DNA from: Planctomycetota bacterium
GTDB lineage: Bacteria > Planctomycetota > Phycisphaerae > Sedimentisphaerales > SM23-30
Assembly: GCA_029573975.1 (NCBI GenBank)
Contig: JAKQBU010000158.1
Coordinates: forward strand, 1-5,733
Length of the DNA stretch: 5,733 bases
Reading direction: 5' to 3'
The translations under genes and the position numbers were made by a program. Every line of letters begins with the position of its first letter. The first letter of the stretch is position 1. Of the stretch, positions 1-5,733 are shown piece by piece. The notes beneath the pieces are model-generated. The model saw only the letters and a program-made list of their open reading frames with translations, did no database searches and was not told the DNA's origin.

Positions 1-866
1 CGGGCGGATACGCGATAAAGATACGGGTCATGCAGCTCCCAAAGACGGGGATTCTTGATGGGAAGAGTCGTTTCAATCGGAGTGGTACCAGGAGGCAGAT
101 CGAATGCCGTTTCGATCATCGAGACGGTTTCCCCGTTTGCCGCCGCCGCGGTGAATTGCAGATGGCCTTTGTTTGTATGATTCGTGGCGTTGTGGACGGC
201 AGAGCGAATTCGTAGGATTCCCGTGGTAGGGTCGGGATTGACAAACAAATCTTCCATTCTCACGGCCGGGGCTATCCGTAATTCAACCGAATCCGTAATC
301 CCACCATGGTTATACGCCGCACCCGCCCCATAGGGCATCACCTTGCATCGATGCGGAGTTTCCCCCAGGGTAATACCATCGATCGGTTCATGGGTCGGAT
401 TCAAAACCCGAATCGCCAGATGATTTTTCGCTCCGACTTTAACTGCCTTGGTGATATCCAGAGTAAATGGTGTTTCACCCCCTTCATGTTCGCCTGCATA
501 AACATTGTTTACCCACACCTCTGCCTTATAGTCCACAGCCCAGAAACGCAGTAAATACCGGCCCTCTTTATGGGGATTGGCCGGCACTTCAAATTCCCGC
601 CAATACCACGCCAGCCCATGATAACCGGGAAAGGCATCCTGAATGATCCAGGGAACTTTTGTCTGCTTGGCCTCTGCCTGGGGAGTGCGATACCATTGCT
701 GGTCCTTGCCCGCATTGTCGGGATCTCTCGCCAGCAGCCAGTTATCACCATCTAAGGAAAGGACGTCACCGGGGACCAGTGGGCCGGCTTGTACGGGCGA
801 AGCGGAGAACTCTACTGCTTGGGGTACAAAAACCAATACCGTCAGAACAACAAATACCTTTCGCAT
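1..866 (-). CDS. Secreted glycoside hydrolase family 2 protein, N-terminal part (cut by left window edge)
   Basis: The frame stays open from the ATG at 866 to the left edge, giving 288 codons with no stop. GH2 enzymes hydrolyse beta-galactosides, beta-mannosides or beta-glucuronides; which one applies here cannot be told, because the TIM barrel with the two catalytic glutamates lies outside the window. Residues 1-27 look like a Sec signal peptide: MRK, a Val/Leu-rich core, and a likely cleavage after SPVQA. Residues about 60-198 fit the GH2 sugar-binding jelly roll (WYWREFEVP, a VWVNNVYAGEHEGG strand-turn, FTLDIT, LAIRVLNP), ending in GGITDSVELRIAP, which matches the family's GGI-x-x-x-V-x-L signature. 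Residues 200-288 begin the Ig-like GH2 domain, with NPRLWELHDPYLYRV matching the P-x-LW...P-x-LY motif. The start is chosen because GGAGG lies 7 nt upstream and the signal peptide follows at once. Two ATGs just upstream are out of frame. The gene lies 81 nt downstream of the CotH gene. The family call is firm; the substrate is unknown. Confidence 0.9.
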   Translation of the reverse strand, partial: MRKVFVVLTVLVFVPQAVEFSASPVQAGPLVPGDVLSLDGDNWLLARDPDNAGKDQQWYRTPQAEAKQTKVPWIIQDAFPGYHGLAWYWREFEVPANPHKEGRYLLRFWAVDYKAEVWVNNVYAGEHEGGETPFTLDITKAVKVGAKNHLAIRVLNPTHEPIDGITLGETPHRCKVMPYGAGAAYNHGGITDSVELRIAPAVRMEDLFVNPDPTTGILRIRSAVHNATNHTNKGHLQFTAAAANGETVSMIETAFDLPPGTTPIETTLPIKNPRLWELHDPYLYRVSA

Positions 867-873
867 CTTTTTG

Positions 874-878
874 CCTCC
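874..878 (-). promoter_or_regulatory. Ribosome binding site of the GH2 gene
   Basis: On the minus strand GGAGG sits 7 nt before the ATG at 866. It is a strong Shine-Dalgarno match and fixes the start at a codon directly followed by a signal peptide. Confidence 0.75.
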
Positions 879-892
879 ATAGCATTTCCAAA

Positions 893-921
893 ATTAAAAA
901 TATCTGGTTATTGTTTTTAAA
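893..921 (-). promoter_or_regulatory. Possible sigma70-like promoter for the GH2 gene
   Basis: In the 81-nt gap between the CotH and GH2 genes the minus strand reads TTTAAA (921-916, four of six matches to TTGACA), a 17-nt spacer, then TTTAAT (898-893, five of six matches to TATAAT). Transcription would start near 886 and give a leader of about 20 nt that contains the GGAGG site. The region is AT-rich, so a chance match is quite possible. Planctomycete promoters are poorly defined, so this remains a candidate only. If real, the GH2 gene can be expressed apart from the upstream genes. Confidence 0.35.
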
Positions 922-947
922 GAGTTATCGCCAGGCAAGCCAATCGC

Positions 948-3900
948 CTACCAGGCTAGAGAGCAGTTACTATCGGCTGGATCATTACAAAGAAACCAAT
1001 CGGAGGCTAGAATGGCCATGTCTTGCAGGTTAATAACACAATCCTGATTCAAATCACCGTCAAGGTAGATGCCGATACTCTCGCAGGTGGGTATTTCAAT
1101 GGCAGCTTCCAGCGGGGTGGTGTCGGAACCCCCGCCGTCCGTTCCCGCGCCGACGGTGAAATCAATGGTATCCCCAGCATTCACCTCCACGAAAAAGTCA
1201 AAGGCAGAGGTACCTCCGGTATCGAGCCGGCTGAACAACACCGAAGTGTAATTACAAATAATGTAATAATCACACCGGCCGACGTTGCCGCTGTAAAAGG
1301 CGCCCCGGAGGATATAAGTTCCATCTGCGGCGGCTGTCCAGCGGGCCACACAAAGATATTCCACTCCAAAGCCATTGTGCAGGGCGGCCATGCCCGGCGG
1401 GCAACCATATACATCGCCGGTTGTGGTATTTTTATAAACGGCGGGAACCATACCGGGCATAATGGGAAGAAAATGCCACCACGGACAGGGGACACCCGAA
1501 TACCCTTTAATATTATGGGTAAATAAAGTCAGACTACTGGTGTTCGGCTGGGCGGGATTGGCGGCTTTGGGAGAATATCCATACGACCAGGGGCCATTGG
1601 GATTGCTGGTAAAGGCCAAATCCTCCCAAAAATCCCAGCTATCTCCGGCAGGATTTTCCGAGGGATTGTTATTCGCCGTCCAGTTTTCAGCCAGTGCTGC
1701 CATATCGGCTAAATCCACATGACAATCCTGATTGACATCGCCGGGCAGGCCATAGCCATGCTCCTGTATGGTCTGACAATTTTCAGGGATAAAAACCGGC
1801 TTCCAGCAGGTATTATGCCCGACCAGATCGCTCTGACCATCCCGGATAACCGCATGAATATAAATGTCTCTGGCTAAATAATCGTTGGGAAGATTATGGG
1901 ACCACAGGAACGACCCCTGTTCCGCCGGGATATCCGTGGCATCGGCGATAGGTACCAGATAGGACCATTTCAGATCCGTCCAATAAAGATCCACGGTACA
2001 GGCGTCGCTTTCCGCATCCTGATAGCTCCAGGCAATCCGGATCGTATTCTCTAAACCAATCGGCTCCTTCAGCGTAATCGCAGGATGCTGGTTGGTGGGG
2101 TGGGTATAGCTCTTGCCGGCCAGCCAGGTATTTTTCAGCCAGTTGCAGCGGGCGGCAAAAGAGGCCTTGATGCTTTCTTTCTGGCTGTAGGTCAGCACAA
2201 ACGGTCCCCAGCCGCCGTAGCCGAGGTCGATTTCATCGCTCAGATCTTCTTCATATTTTTCGTATTCTTCATCGAGCCTGATGCATAAATCTTGCACGAT
2301 ATCATAATTCTTTAATAGATCGTCCAGAATCACCAGAAACCGGTTATTCAAAGCCGGATTGGCCATCACCCGGTCCTGCCAGTGATTGTAATAGTTGGGA
2401 ACATTATAGTGGTAGGGATCCAGATCAGACGAAGAAGCAAAATAATGAGTATAGTCATGGCTGATCCATTGCCATTTCCCATCCGGCTCGGCTGGATGGA
2501 TGATCGAATAATTACTGCCCATGATATCAAAATTGGGACCGCAGACATTGATGGCCCACTTGTAGAGCCATTGATCCAGATCGATCGTATTCAACATGGC
2601 GTTATATATTTCATTTTCCGGGGTCATGGAAAACAAATAAGTCAAGTCAATTAAACTCTGAAACGACCCGAAGGCGTCGCTCTTTTTCTCATACAATTTC
2701 GGATAGACTCCCGGATACAGATTCGGATCATAATAGTCCAGGGCGGAGGAGAATTGATGGGTGCCATAGGGCCAGTCAATCGCGTTGGCCTTATAAATTT
2801 CACCCTCCTCATCCAGGCCCCGCCGGCGCAGGCAGGAGGCATTGGGGGATTCCTCCGCTAGAAAGACACCATAAAAGTTACCGTTGATATAGTACCGTAC
2901 CACTTCCGTAGCCAGATTTCCCTGCCCCAGCGACCAGAACAAATCATGCACCACTTTCTGCTGGACGGGCATATGCATCACCAAATCCAGACTGCTCAGA
3001 TCCCGCAGATATTCCGTTTTGTTGAAGGCGATCTTCCAGCCTTTTTTGGGCTGGTCGCGCCACCCCTGGCCGCGCAGGTGAATGCCGACGTGATCGTACA
3101 CGATTCCCTCCGCCACCAGGGTGGCCTCCACATAGTTGTGGCTCCAGATATGATTCATCAGATATGAATAATTGGCCTGCGGAATGATTAAAAAATAACA
3201 CGAGGCATTGCTGGTGATTTCGTGGTCATAGACAAAGTAGGCCCTGTTCGGATTGGGTTCCCCCTCATCCGGCCAGGTCCAACTGCGGGCGCTGCTGTCC
3301 GTCGCTGTCACCCGGTAGCGGACCAGGGTCTGGGTATTCAAAGCCGGGATGGCCGCCCCATAGACTCCGTCACCAGCCAGACCATCATCATGACTGCCGT
3401 CATCATACATGGCCAGGCTTTGAACCTGAGTGGGAGTTTGATAAGGTTTACGAAAGGTTTCATAGTGGAGTGTGACAGCCGCAATCGTTTCCCGGCTGGT
3501 TACTTTGACGGTAACCGTTACCGGATCCAGGGAGGTGGGCGTGAGAGGGGAATGAACCATCTTTCCTCTGTCGAGGAAAGGCGGCAGACCGGTGGAAGAA
3601 ACCGAATTGGCGGAACCGGGTGTTCCCAGGGGCGGGAAGTACTCATCGCCCACGCTGGGATTAACCGGAAATTGGTCGGCCATATCGACCGGGTTGAAGG
3701 TGTTTCGGCAGGTCCGCCAGTTTCCGGGCTGGTTGTTGTCCGAGTCTGGATCCAGGCATTCCAGCGACTGGCCGGTTTGATCCGGCCCGATCGGCCAGGG
3801 CGGCTCATCCCGGTATCGAACCGTATCGACCAGAAAACCGAGATTATTTTTCAGACTGATCCATTCGCCGCCATTGGAAAGCCGATCCCCACTGACGGCA

Positions 3901-4778
3901 AAATTACCAACGGTATTGGCAATGCCATAATGCGTGGCGACGGCAGCGGCATTGGAACAAACGGCCAGGTACGAATGGGCACTCAGGACTTGTCCGGCAA
4001 ATTCATATACAATCCCTTCCTCGTCCAGGAGCTGCCAGCCGGTCAGATCGATATTTTCGGCAGACCGATTATACAATTCGATATATTCCCCTTCGGGATC
4101 ATCACCATCCTGCCAATAATAAGGGGCATTCGGAATAATCCAGAAGGGATTGAGCGTTTCCATGTACCGCCATTTTTGGGGATTGTACATAATTTCGGTA
4201 ATCACAATATCCCCGCCGCCGGTGGCCGCGGGAGAATTTGCCGTACCGGGGCTATAAGGCTGGCCGAAGCCCCAACTGCTGCCATCATTATTATCCCAGG
4301 CGGGATCCCATAACTCCAGCGAGGGGCCGGTGCCGTCCGCCTCGGAAGGCCAGGGCCAGTTGTCATCGTAGGTTACTTCGTCAATCACGGTCCCGCCGGC
4401 ATTCTTCAGGGCAAACCGTTCGCCGCTGCCGTCCAGGCCGCCGGTATAGGGACCATAGGAAATACTGGTATTCAGACCGTAAAAAGCAATTGCCTCCGCA
4501 TCATCATAGAAGACCAGGTATCCGCCCGCCGGCAGGGTCGTGTTCGTCGGTAAAGTGAACATAACCTGAGTAGAATCTTCCAGCTTCCAGCCGCTGACAT
4601 TCACCGCCGTACCGCCGCGATTGTAGATTTCGACAAACTCCCCCCCGGTATTGGAGGCCGACGGATTGTACATAATTTCGTTGATAATGATATCGGTCTC
4701 CCCGGCCGGCAGTTCGCTGATCATCCCAAGGAGCGAAAATGCCGCTATCATAAAATGAGATATAAGCACCTTGTTCAT
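948..4778 (-). CDS. Giant secreted protein: two lamin-tail domains, CotH-type kinase domain and two dockerin-like motifs
   Basis: The product has 1276 residues. Residues 1-26 form a signal peptide with a core of IAAFSLLGMI. Lamin-tail domain 1 spans about 28-180 (IIINEIMYNP, EFVEIYNRGG, VSGWKLED) and domain 2 about 189-391 (IVITEIMYNP, EYIELYNRS, LTGWQLLDEEG), the latter with an extra loop at 201-229. Residues about 400-520 look Ig-like, with a DDGSHDDGLAGDGVYG acidic turn. The CotH kinase-like domain covers about 523-890: HLRGQGWR and PKKGWKIAFNK at 567-587, YYINGNFYGVFLAEE at 629-643, IYKA at 661-664, and NFDIMGSNYS then GKWQWISHDYTH at 749-778. About 895-998 is another Ig/Fn3-like module. 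Then come a dockerin-like motif (1013-1033), a beta-sandwich module (about 1046-1229) and a second dockerin-like motif (1241-1272). CotH proteins phosphorylate protein substrates in spore coats and in some effectors; activity and substrate here are unproven. An in-frame ATG at 4817 lacks a ribosome site and would bury the signal peptide, so 4778 is preferred. The gene ends in TAG with no PEP-CTERM or other sorting tail. Confidence 0.92.
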   Translation of the reverse strand: MNKVLISHFMIAAFSLLGMISELPAGETDIIINEIMYNPSASNTGGEFVEIYNRGGTAVNVSGWKLEDSTQVMFTLPTNTTLPAGGYLVFYDDAEAIAFYGLNTSISYGPYTGGLDGSGERFALKNAGGTVIDEVTYDDNWPWPSEADGTGPSLELWDPAWDNNDGSSWGFGQPYSPGTANSPAATGGGDIVITEIMYNPQKWRYMETLNPFWIIPNAPYYWQDGDDPEGEYIELYNRSAENIDLTGWQLLDEEGIVYEFAGQVLSAHSYLAVCSNAAAVATHYGIANTVGNFAVSGDRLSNGGEWISLKNNLGFLVDTVRYRDEPPWPIGPDQTGQSLECLDPDSDNNQPGNWRTCRNTFNPVDMADQFPVNPSVGDEYFPPLGTPGSANSVSSTGLPPFLDRGKMVHSPLTPTSLDPVTVTVKVTSRETIAAVTLHYETFRKPYQTPTQVQSLAMYDDGSHDDGLAGDGVYGAAIPALNTQTLVRYRVTATDSSARSWTWPDEGEPNPNRAYFVYDHEITSNASCYFLIIPQANYSYLMNHIWSHNYVEATLVAEGIVYDHVGIHLRGQGWRDQPKKGWKIAFNKTEYLRDLSSLDLVMHMPVQQKVVHDLFWSLGQGNLATEVVRYYINGNFYGVFLAEESPNASCLRRRGLDEEGEIYKANAIDWPYGTHQFSSALDYYDPNLYPGVYPKLYEKKSDAFGSFQSLIDLTYLFSMTPENEIYNAMLNTIDLDQWLYKWAINVCGPNFDIMGSNYSIIHPAEPDGKWQWISHDYTHYFASSSDLDPYHYNVPNYYNHWQDRVMANPALNNRFLVILDDLLKNYDIVQDLCIRLDEEYEKYEEDLSDEIDLGYGGWGPFVLTYSQKESIKASFAARCNWLKNTWLAGKSYTHPTNQHPAITLKEPIGLENTIRIAWSYQDAESDACTVDLYWTDLKWSYLVPIADATDIPAEQGSFLWSHNLPNDYLARDIYIHAVIRDGQSDLVGHNTCWKPVFIPENCQTIQEHGYGLPGDVNQDCHVDLADMAALAENWTANNNPSENPAGDSWDFWEDLAFTSNPNGPWSYGYSPKAANPAQPNTSSLTLFTHNIKGYSGVPCPWWHFLPIMPGMVPAVYKNTTTGDVYGCPPGMAALHNGFGVEYLCVARWTAAADGTYILRGAFYSGNVGRCDYYIICNYTSVLFSRLDTGGTSAFDFFVEVNAGDTIDFTVGAGTDGGGSDTTPLEAAIEIPTCESIGIYLDGDLNQDCVINLQDMAILASDWFLCNDPADSNCSLAW
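963..1058 (-). other. Second dockerin-like EF-hand motif of the CotH protein (residues 1241-1272)
   Basis: The loop GDLNQDCVINLQD offers D1242, N1244, D1246, N1250 and D1253 at calcium-loop positions 1, 3, 5, 9 and 12, followed by a short helix (MAILASDW). The tail CNDPADSNC adds two cysteines to the one in the loop, so a disulfide is possible in the exported protein. Single motifs of this style at the C-terminus are, from memory, characteristic of Phycisphaerae secreted proteins. Confidence 0.8.
1092..1643 (-). other. Beta-sandwich-like module between the two dockerin-like motifs (residues about 1046-1229)
   Basis: The module opens with WDFWEDL and NPNGPWSYGY, continues with VARWTAAADGTYILRGAF and closes with VEVNAGDTIDFTVGAG followed by a DTTPLEAAIE strand. 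Alternating hydrophobic strands and the AGDTIDF-x-VG pattern resemble a recurrent extracellular jelly-roll or carbohydrate-binding-like module seen appended to planctomycete and verrucomicrobial proteins. No ligand can be assigned. Boundaries are approximate. Confidence 0.55.
1680..1742 (-). other. First dockerin-like EF-hand motif of the CotH protein (residues 1013-1033)
   Basis: The loop GDVNQDCHVDLAD places D1014, N1016, D1018, D1022 and D1025 at calcium-loop positions 1, 3, 5, 9 and 12, followed by the helix MAALAENW. It closely resembles the C-terminal copy (GD-x-NQDC-x-[VI]-[DN]-L-x-DMA-x-LA), which points to duplication of one motif. Confidence 0.8.
2439..3212 (-). other. CotH-type kinase core (residues about 523-780)
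   Basis: The core holds the landmarks of the CotH family in the usual order: an RG-x(n)-PKK lysine-rich strand (569-579), the ING-x-x-x-GVF strand (631-639), the lyK-like IYKA (661-664), an N-x-D pair (749-751), and the GKW-x-W strand leading to the metal-binding loop (767-778). In typical members the last element reads roughly W-D-x-D; here it reads HDYTH, so the second acidic residue is replaced by Thr. The remaining part of the fold (to about 890) is helical and less conserved. Confidence 0.8.
4180..4197 (-). repeat. 18-bp direct repeat, copy in lamin-tail domain 2
   Basis: The + strand 18-mer ggattgtacataatttcg is identical at 4180-4197 and 4663-4680. It encodes the EIMYNP signature that opens each lamin-tail domain, where one further residue pair differs (TEIMYNP against NEIMYNP). 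The repeat marks the tandem domain duplication rather than a mobile element. Confidence 0.8.
4663..4680 (-). repeat. 18-bp direct repeat, copy in lamin-tail domain 1
   Basis: This is the partner of the copy at 4180-4197, 483 bp apart, at the equivalent point of the first lamin-tail domain. The flanking DNA has diverged strongly. Confidence 0.8.
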
Positions 4779-4786
4779 CCGTTCCG

Positions 4787-4793
4787 TCCTTCC
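4787..4793 (-). promoter_or_regulatory. Ribosome binding site that decides the start of the CotH protein
   Basis: On the minus strand GGAAGGA ends 8 nt before the ATG at 4778. The alternative in-frame ATG at 4817 has no purine-rich site ahead of it and would put 13 charged residues (with KGRTER) before the signal peptide. The site therefore supports 4778. Confidence 0.7.
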
Positions 4794-4853
4794 TTTTGCT
4801 CTATGAATAACAGTCATTACAAGCTAAATCCTCGTAAAATACCAGGCAGTAGG

Positions 4854-5600
4854 CTAATCCATTACCAGGCCGCCGTTTACATCCAGGATTTCCCCGGTGA
4901 TATATTTCGACCGGTCTGATGCCAGGAAGAGAATCGCCTCCGCGACATCCAGCGGCTGGGCGTATTCTTTGAAAGGGATTTTCGCGGCAAAGTCTTCGTT
5001 GGTTTTATCGCCCCAGGCGTCGGTCATTTCCGTTTGGGTTGGCCCGGGACAAACCGCGTTGACATTGATCTTATAGGGAGCGGCCTGCAGGGCCAGACTC
5101 TTGGTCAGGCACATCACGCCCGCCTTGCTGGCGGAATAATGGGCGCCGGCGGCCAGACCGCCGATCTTCCCGGCAGCGGAACCGATATTGATGATTTTGC
5201 CGTATTTTCGCTCTTTCATATGGCGAAAGGTCTCCCGGCAAAACAGGAACACGCTGCGCAGGTTCACCGCCAGCATATGATCCCATTCGGTAACCTTGAT
5301 ATCGAGAATTGGAATCATTTTGCAGATCCCGGCGCAGTTAACCAGAATATCGATTTGTCCCTGTTCTTCGATAGTCGATTGGACCACCCGCTTGACTTGC
5401 GGCTCATTGGAAACATCGATGGCGTACGAGGCGATTTTCCGGTTTTTCTGTTCCAGAGATTTTGTCAGTTGCTCCAGTCCCTGCTGGTTGAAATCGACCA
5501 GTACTAGATTGGCGTGCTGTTCGGCGAACAAGGCGACAGTAGCTTTTCCGATTCCGCCGGCGGCGCCGGTGATGATGGCGGTTTTTCCGGTAAGTGACAT
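4854..5600 (-). CDS. Short-chain dehydrogenase/reductase (FabG-like classical SDR), probably NAD-dependent
   Basis: This complete 248-residue protein has the usual length of a classical SDR. Such cytosolic enzymes, usually tetrameric, oxidise or reduce hydroxyl and keto groups of acyl chains, sugars or sugar acids. The Rossmann motif TGAAGGIG is at residues 11-18, D36 ends the second strand (an acidic residue there usually favours NAD over NADP), D62-V63 contacts the adenine, and NCAG stands at 88-91 where NNAG is common. The catalytic set is N113, S141, Y155 and K159 (YSASK), followed by CPGPTQTEM at 184-192 and the closing ITGEILDVNGG at 234-244. The start has AAAGGA 8 nt upstream, placed inside the last codons of the preceding gene, whose stop is only 2 nt away. 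There is no signal peptide. Automatic annotation would probably say 3-oxoacyl-ACP reductase, but a role in sugar or hydroxy-acid catabolism is more likely from context. The substrate cannot be told from the sequence. Confidence 0.95.
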   Translation of the reverse strand: MSLTGKTAIITGAAGGIGKATVALFAEQHANLVLVDFNQQGLEQLTKSLEQKNRKIASYAIDVSNEPQVKRVVQSTIEEQGQIDILVNCAGICKMIPILDIKVTEWDHMLAVNLRSVFLFCRETFRHMKERKYGKIINIGSAAGKIGGLAAGAHYSASKAGVMCLTKSLALQAAPYKINVNAVCPGPTQTEMTDAWGDKTNEDFAAKIPFKEYAQPLDVAEAILFLASDRSKYITGEILDVNGGLVMD

Positions 5601-5602
5601 AT

Positions 5603-5733
5603 TTATTTTCCTTTATCTACCAGGGGTAACATGCGGGCGGCGTTTTTCAGGACGGCAATTTGAGGATTTGTACCAACCAACTTCAGGGCCAGATGCAAGG
5701 CGGAGGCGGGGGTGGCGGCCCAGTGGAAGCCGA
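5603..5733 (-). CDS. C-terminal end of an upstream gene, possibly a LarA-type (DUF2088) racemase/epimerase
   Basis: The frame enters from the right edge and ends with TAA at 5605-5603, giving 42 visible residues (GFHWAATPASALHLALKLVG, then IAVLKNAARMLPLV and a KGK tail). Three things support a real gene: uninterrupted coding with no stop, a stop 2 nt before the SDR start, and the SDR ribosome site lying in its last codons. The pattern A-T-P-x-x-AL-x-x-AL-x-x-VG followed by a hydrophobic strand and LP recalls, from memory, the C-terminus of LarA-family nickel-dependent lactate racemases, whose relatives include sugar-acid epimerases. The fragment is too short to prove this and shows no catalytic residue, so another alpha/beta enzyme remains possible. 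The gene is confident; the function is tentative. Confidence 0.6.
   Translation of the reverse strand, partial: GFHWAATPASALHLALKLVGTNPQIAVLKNAARMLPLVDKGK
5609..5614 (-). promoter_or_regulatory. Ribosome binding site of the SDR gene, inside the preceding gene
   Basis: AAAGGA on the minus strand lies 8 nt before the ATG at 5600 and overlaps the codons for the final Lys-Gly of the upstream gene. This arrangement suggests translational coupling of the two genes. Confidence 0.7.

Noticed and set aside
926..956. Possible terminator after the CotH gene
   Set aside because: Only a four-base-pair AGGC/GCCT stem can be formed and no T-run follows directly, so it does not qualify as an intrinsic terminator.
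659..1033. 124-codon plus-strand frame across the start of the GH2 gene and the end of the CotH gene
   Set aside because: It overlaps two well supported minus-strand genes and the gap between them, and its translation shows no recognisable domain and is rich in Arg, Ser and Pro as expected for an antisense frame.
3222..4313. 363-codon open frame on the plus strand opposite the CotH gene
   Set aside because: It is in exact codon register with the minus-strand gene, so its stops would only arise where that gene uses TTA, CTA or TCA codons, which are rare in it. The translation has no domain features, while the minus strand encodes clear lamin-tail signatures.
4779..4817. 13-residue N-terminal extension of the CotH protein from the ATG at 4817
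   Set aside because: No ribosome binding site precedes 4817, the extension is charged, and it would overlay the good ribosome site and signal peptide that begin at 4793 and 4778.
4840..4870. Short direct repeat taccaggc on both sides of the SDR stop (4840-4847 and 4863-4870), also found at the CotH gene stop (949-956)
   Set aside because: Only 8 bp long, and two of the three copies are coding or overlap a stop codon. No inverted structure or mobile-element feature accompanies them.
5034..5507. 157-codon plus-strand frame inside the SDR gene
   Set aside because: It lies wholly opposite an SDR with all catalytic motifs intact, and no domain is visible in its translation.

Overview
The window carries four genes, all on the minus strand, so the biological reading direction runs from the right edge to the left. 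In that order they are: the last 42 codons of a gene cut by the right edge (possibly a LarA-type nickel-dependent racemase or epimerase); a complete cytosolic short-chain dehydrogenase/reductase (SDR); a very large secreted protein of 1276 residues (two lamin-tail domains, a CotH-type kinase domain, Ig-like modules, and two dockerin-like EF-hand motifs separated by a beta-sandwich module); and the first 288 codons of a secreted glycoside hydrolase family 2 enzyme cut by the left edge.

The organism is most likely a planctomycete, probably of class Phycisphaerae (Sedimentisphaerales-like). The best clue is the pair of dockerin-like motifs with a Cys after the third calcium ligand (GDVNQDC, GDLNQDC), together with the C-terminal 'CNDPADSNC' tail. 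From memory these are typical of large secreted proteins in that group. The lamin-tail plus CotH architecture and the abundance of exported carbohydrate-active enzymes fit. This is inference from protein style, not from a marker gene.

Layout: 5603-5733 is the C-terminus of the upstream gene; 4854-5600 is the SDR, starting 2 nt after that gene's stop with its ribosome binding site inside the gene, so the two form one translationally close operon. A gap of 75 nt separates the SDR stop from the preferred start (4778) of the giant CotH protein. A gap of 81 nt, AT-rich and with a sigma70-like promoter candidate, precedes the GH2 gene. No convincing hairpin terminator was seen in either gap, so co-transcription of all four genes is possible. 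No RNA gene, insertion sequence, CRISPR array or stretch longer than 300 bases without a gene is present.

Taken together, the window looks like part of a carbohydrate-use locus. An exported GH2 enzyme would release sugars, and a cytosolic SDR, perhaps with a 2-hydroxy-acid or sugar-acid racemase/epimerase, would process the products. The CotH protein would act at the cell surface or outside the cell in a way that cannot be read from sequence. The most unusual points are the non-canonical acidic motif of the CotH domain and the split dockerin arrangement.
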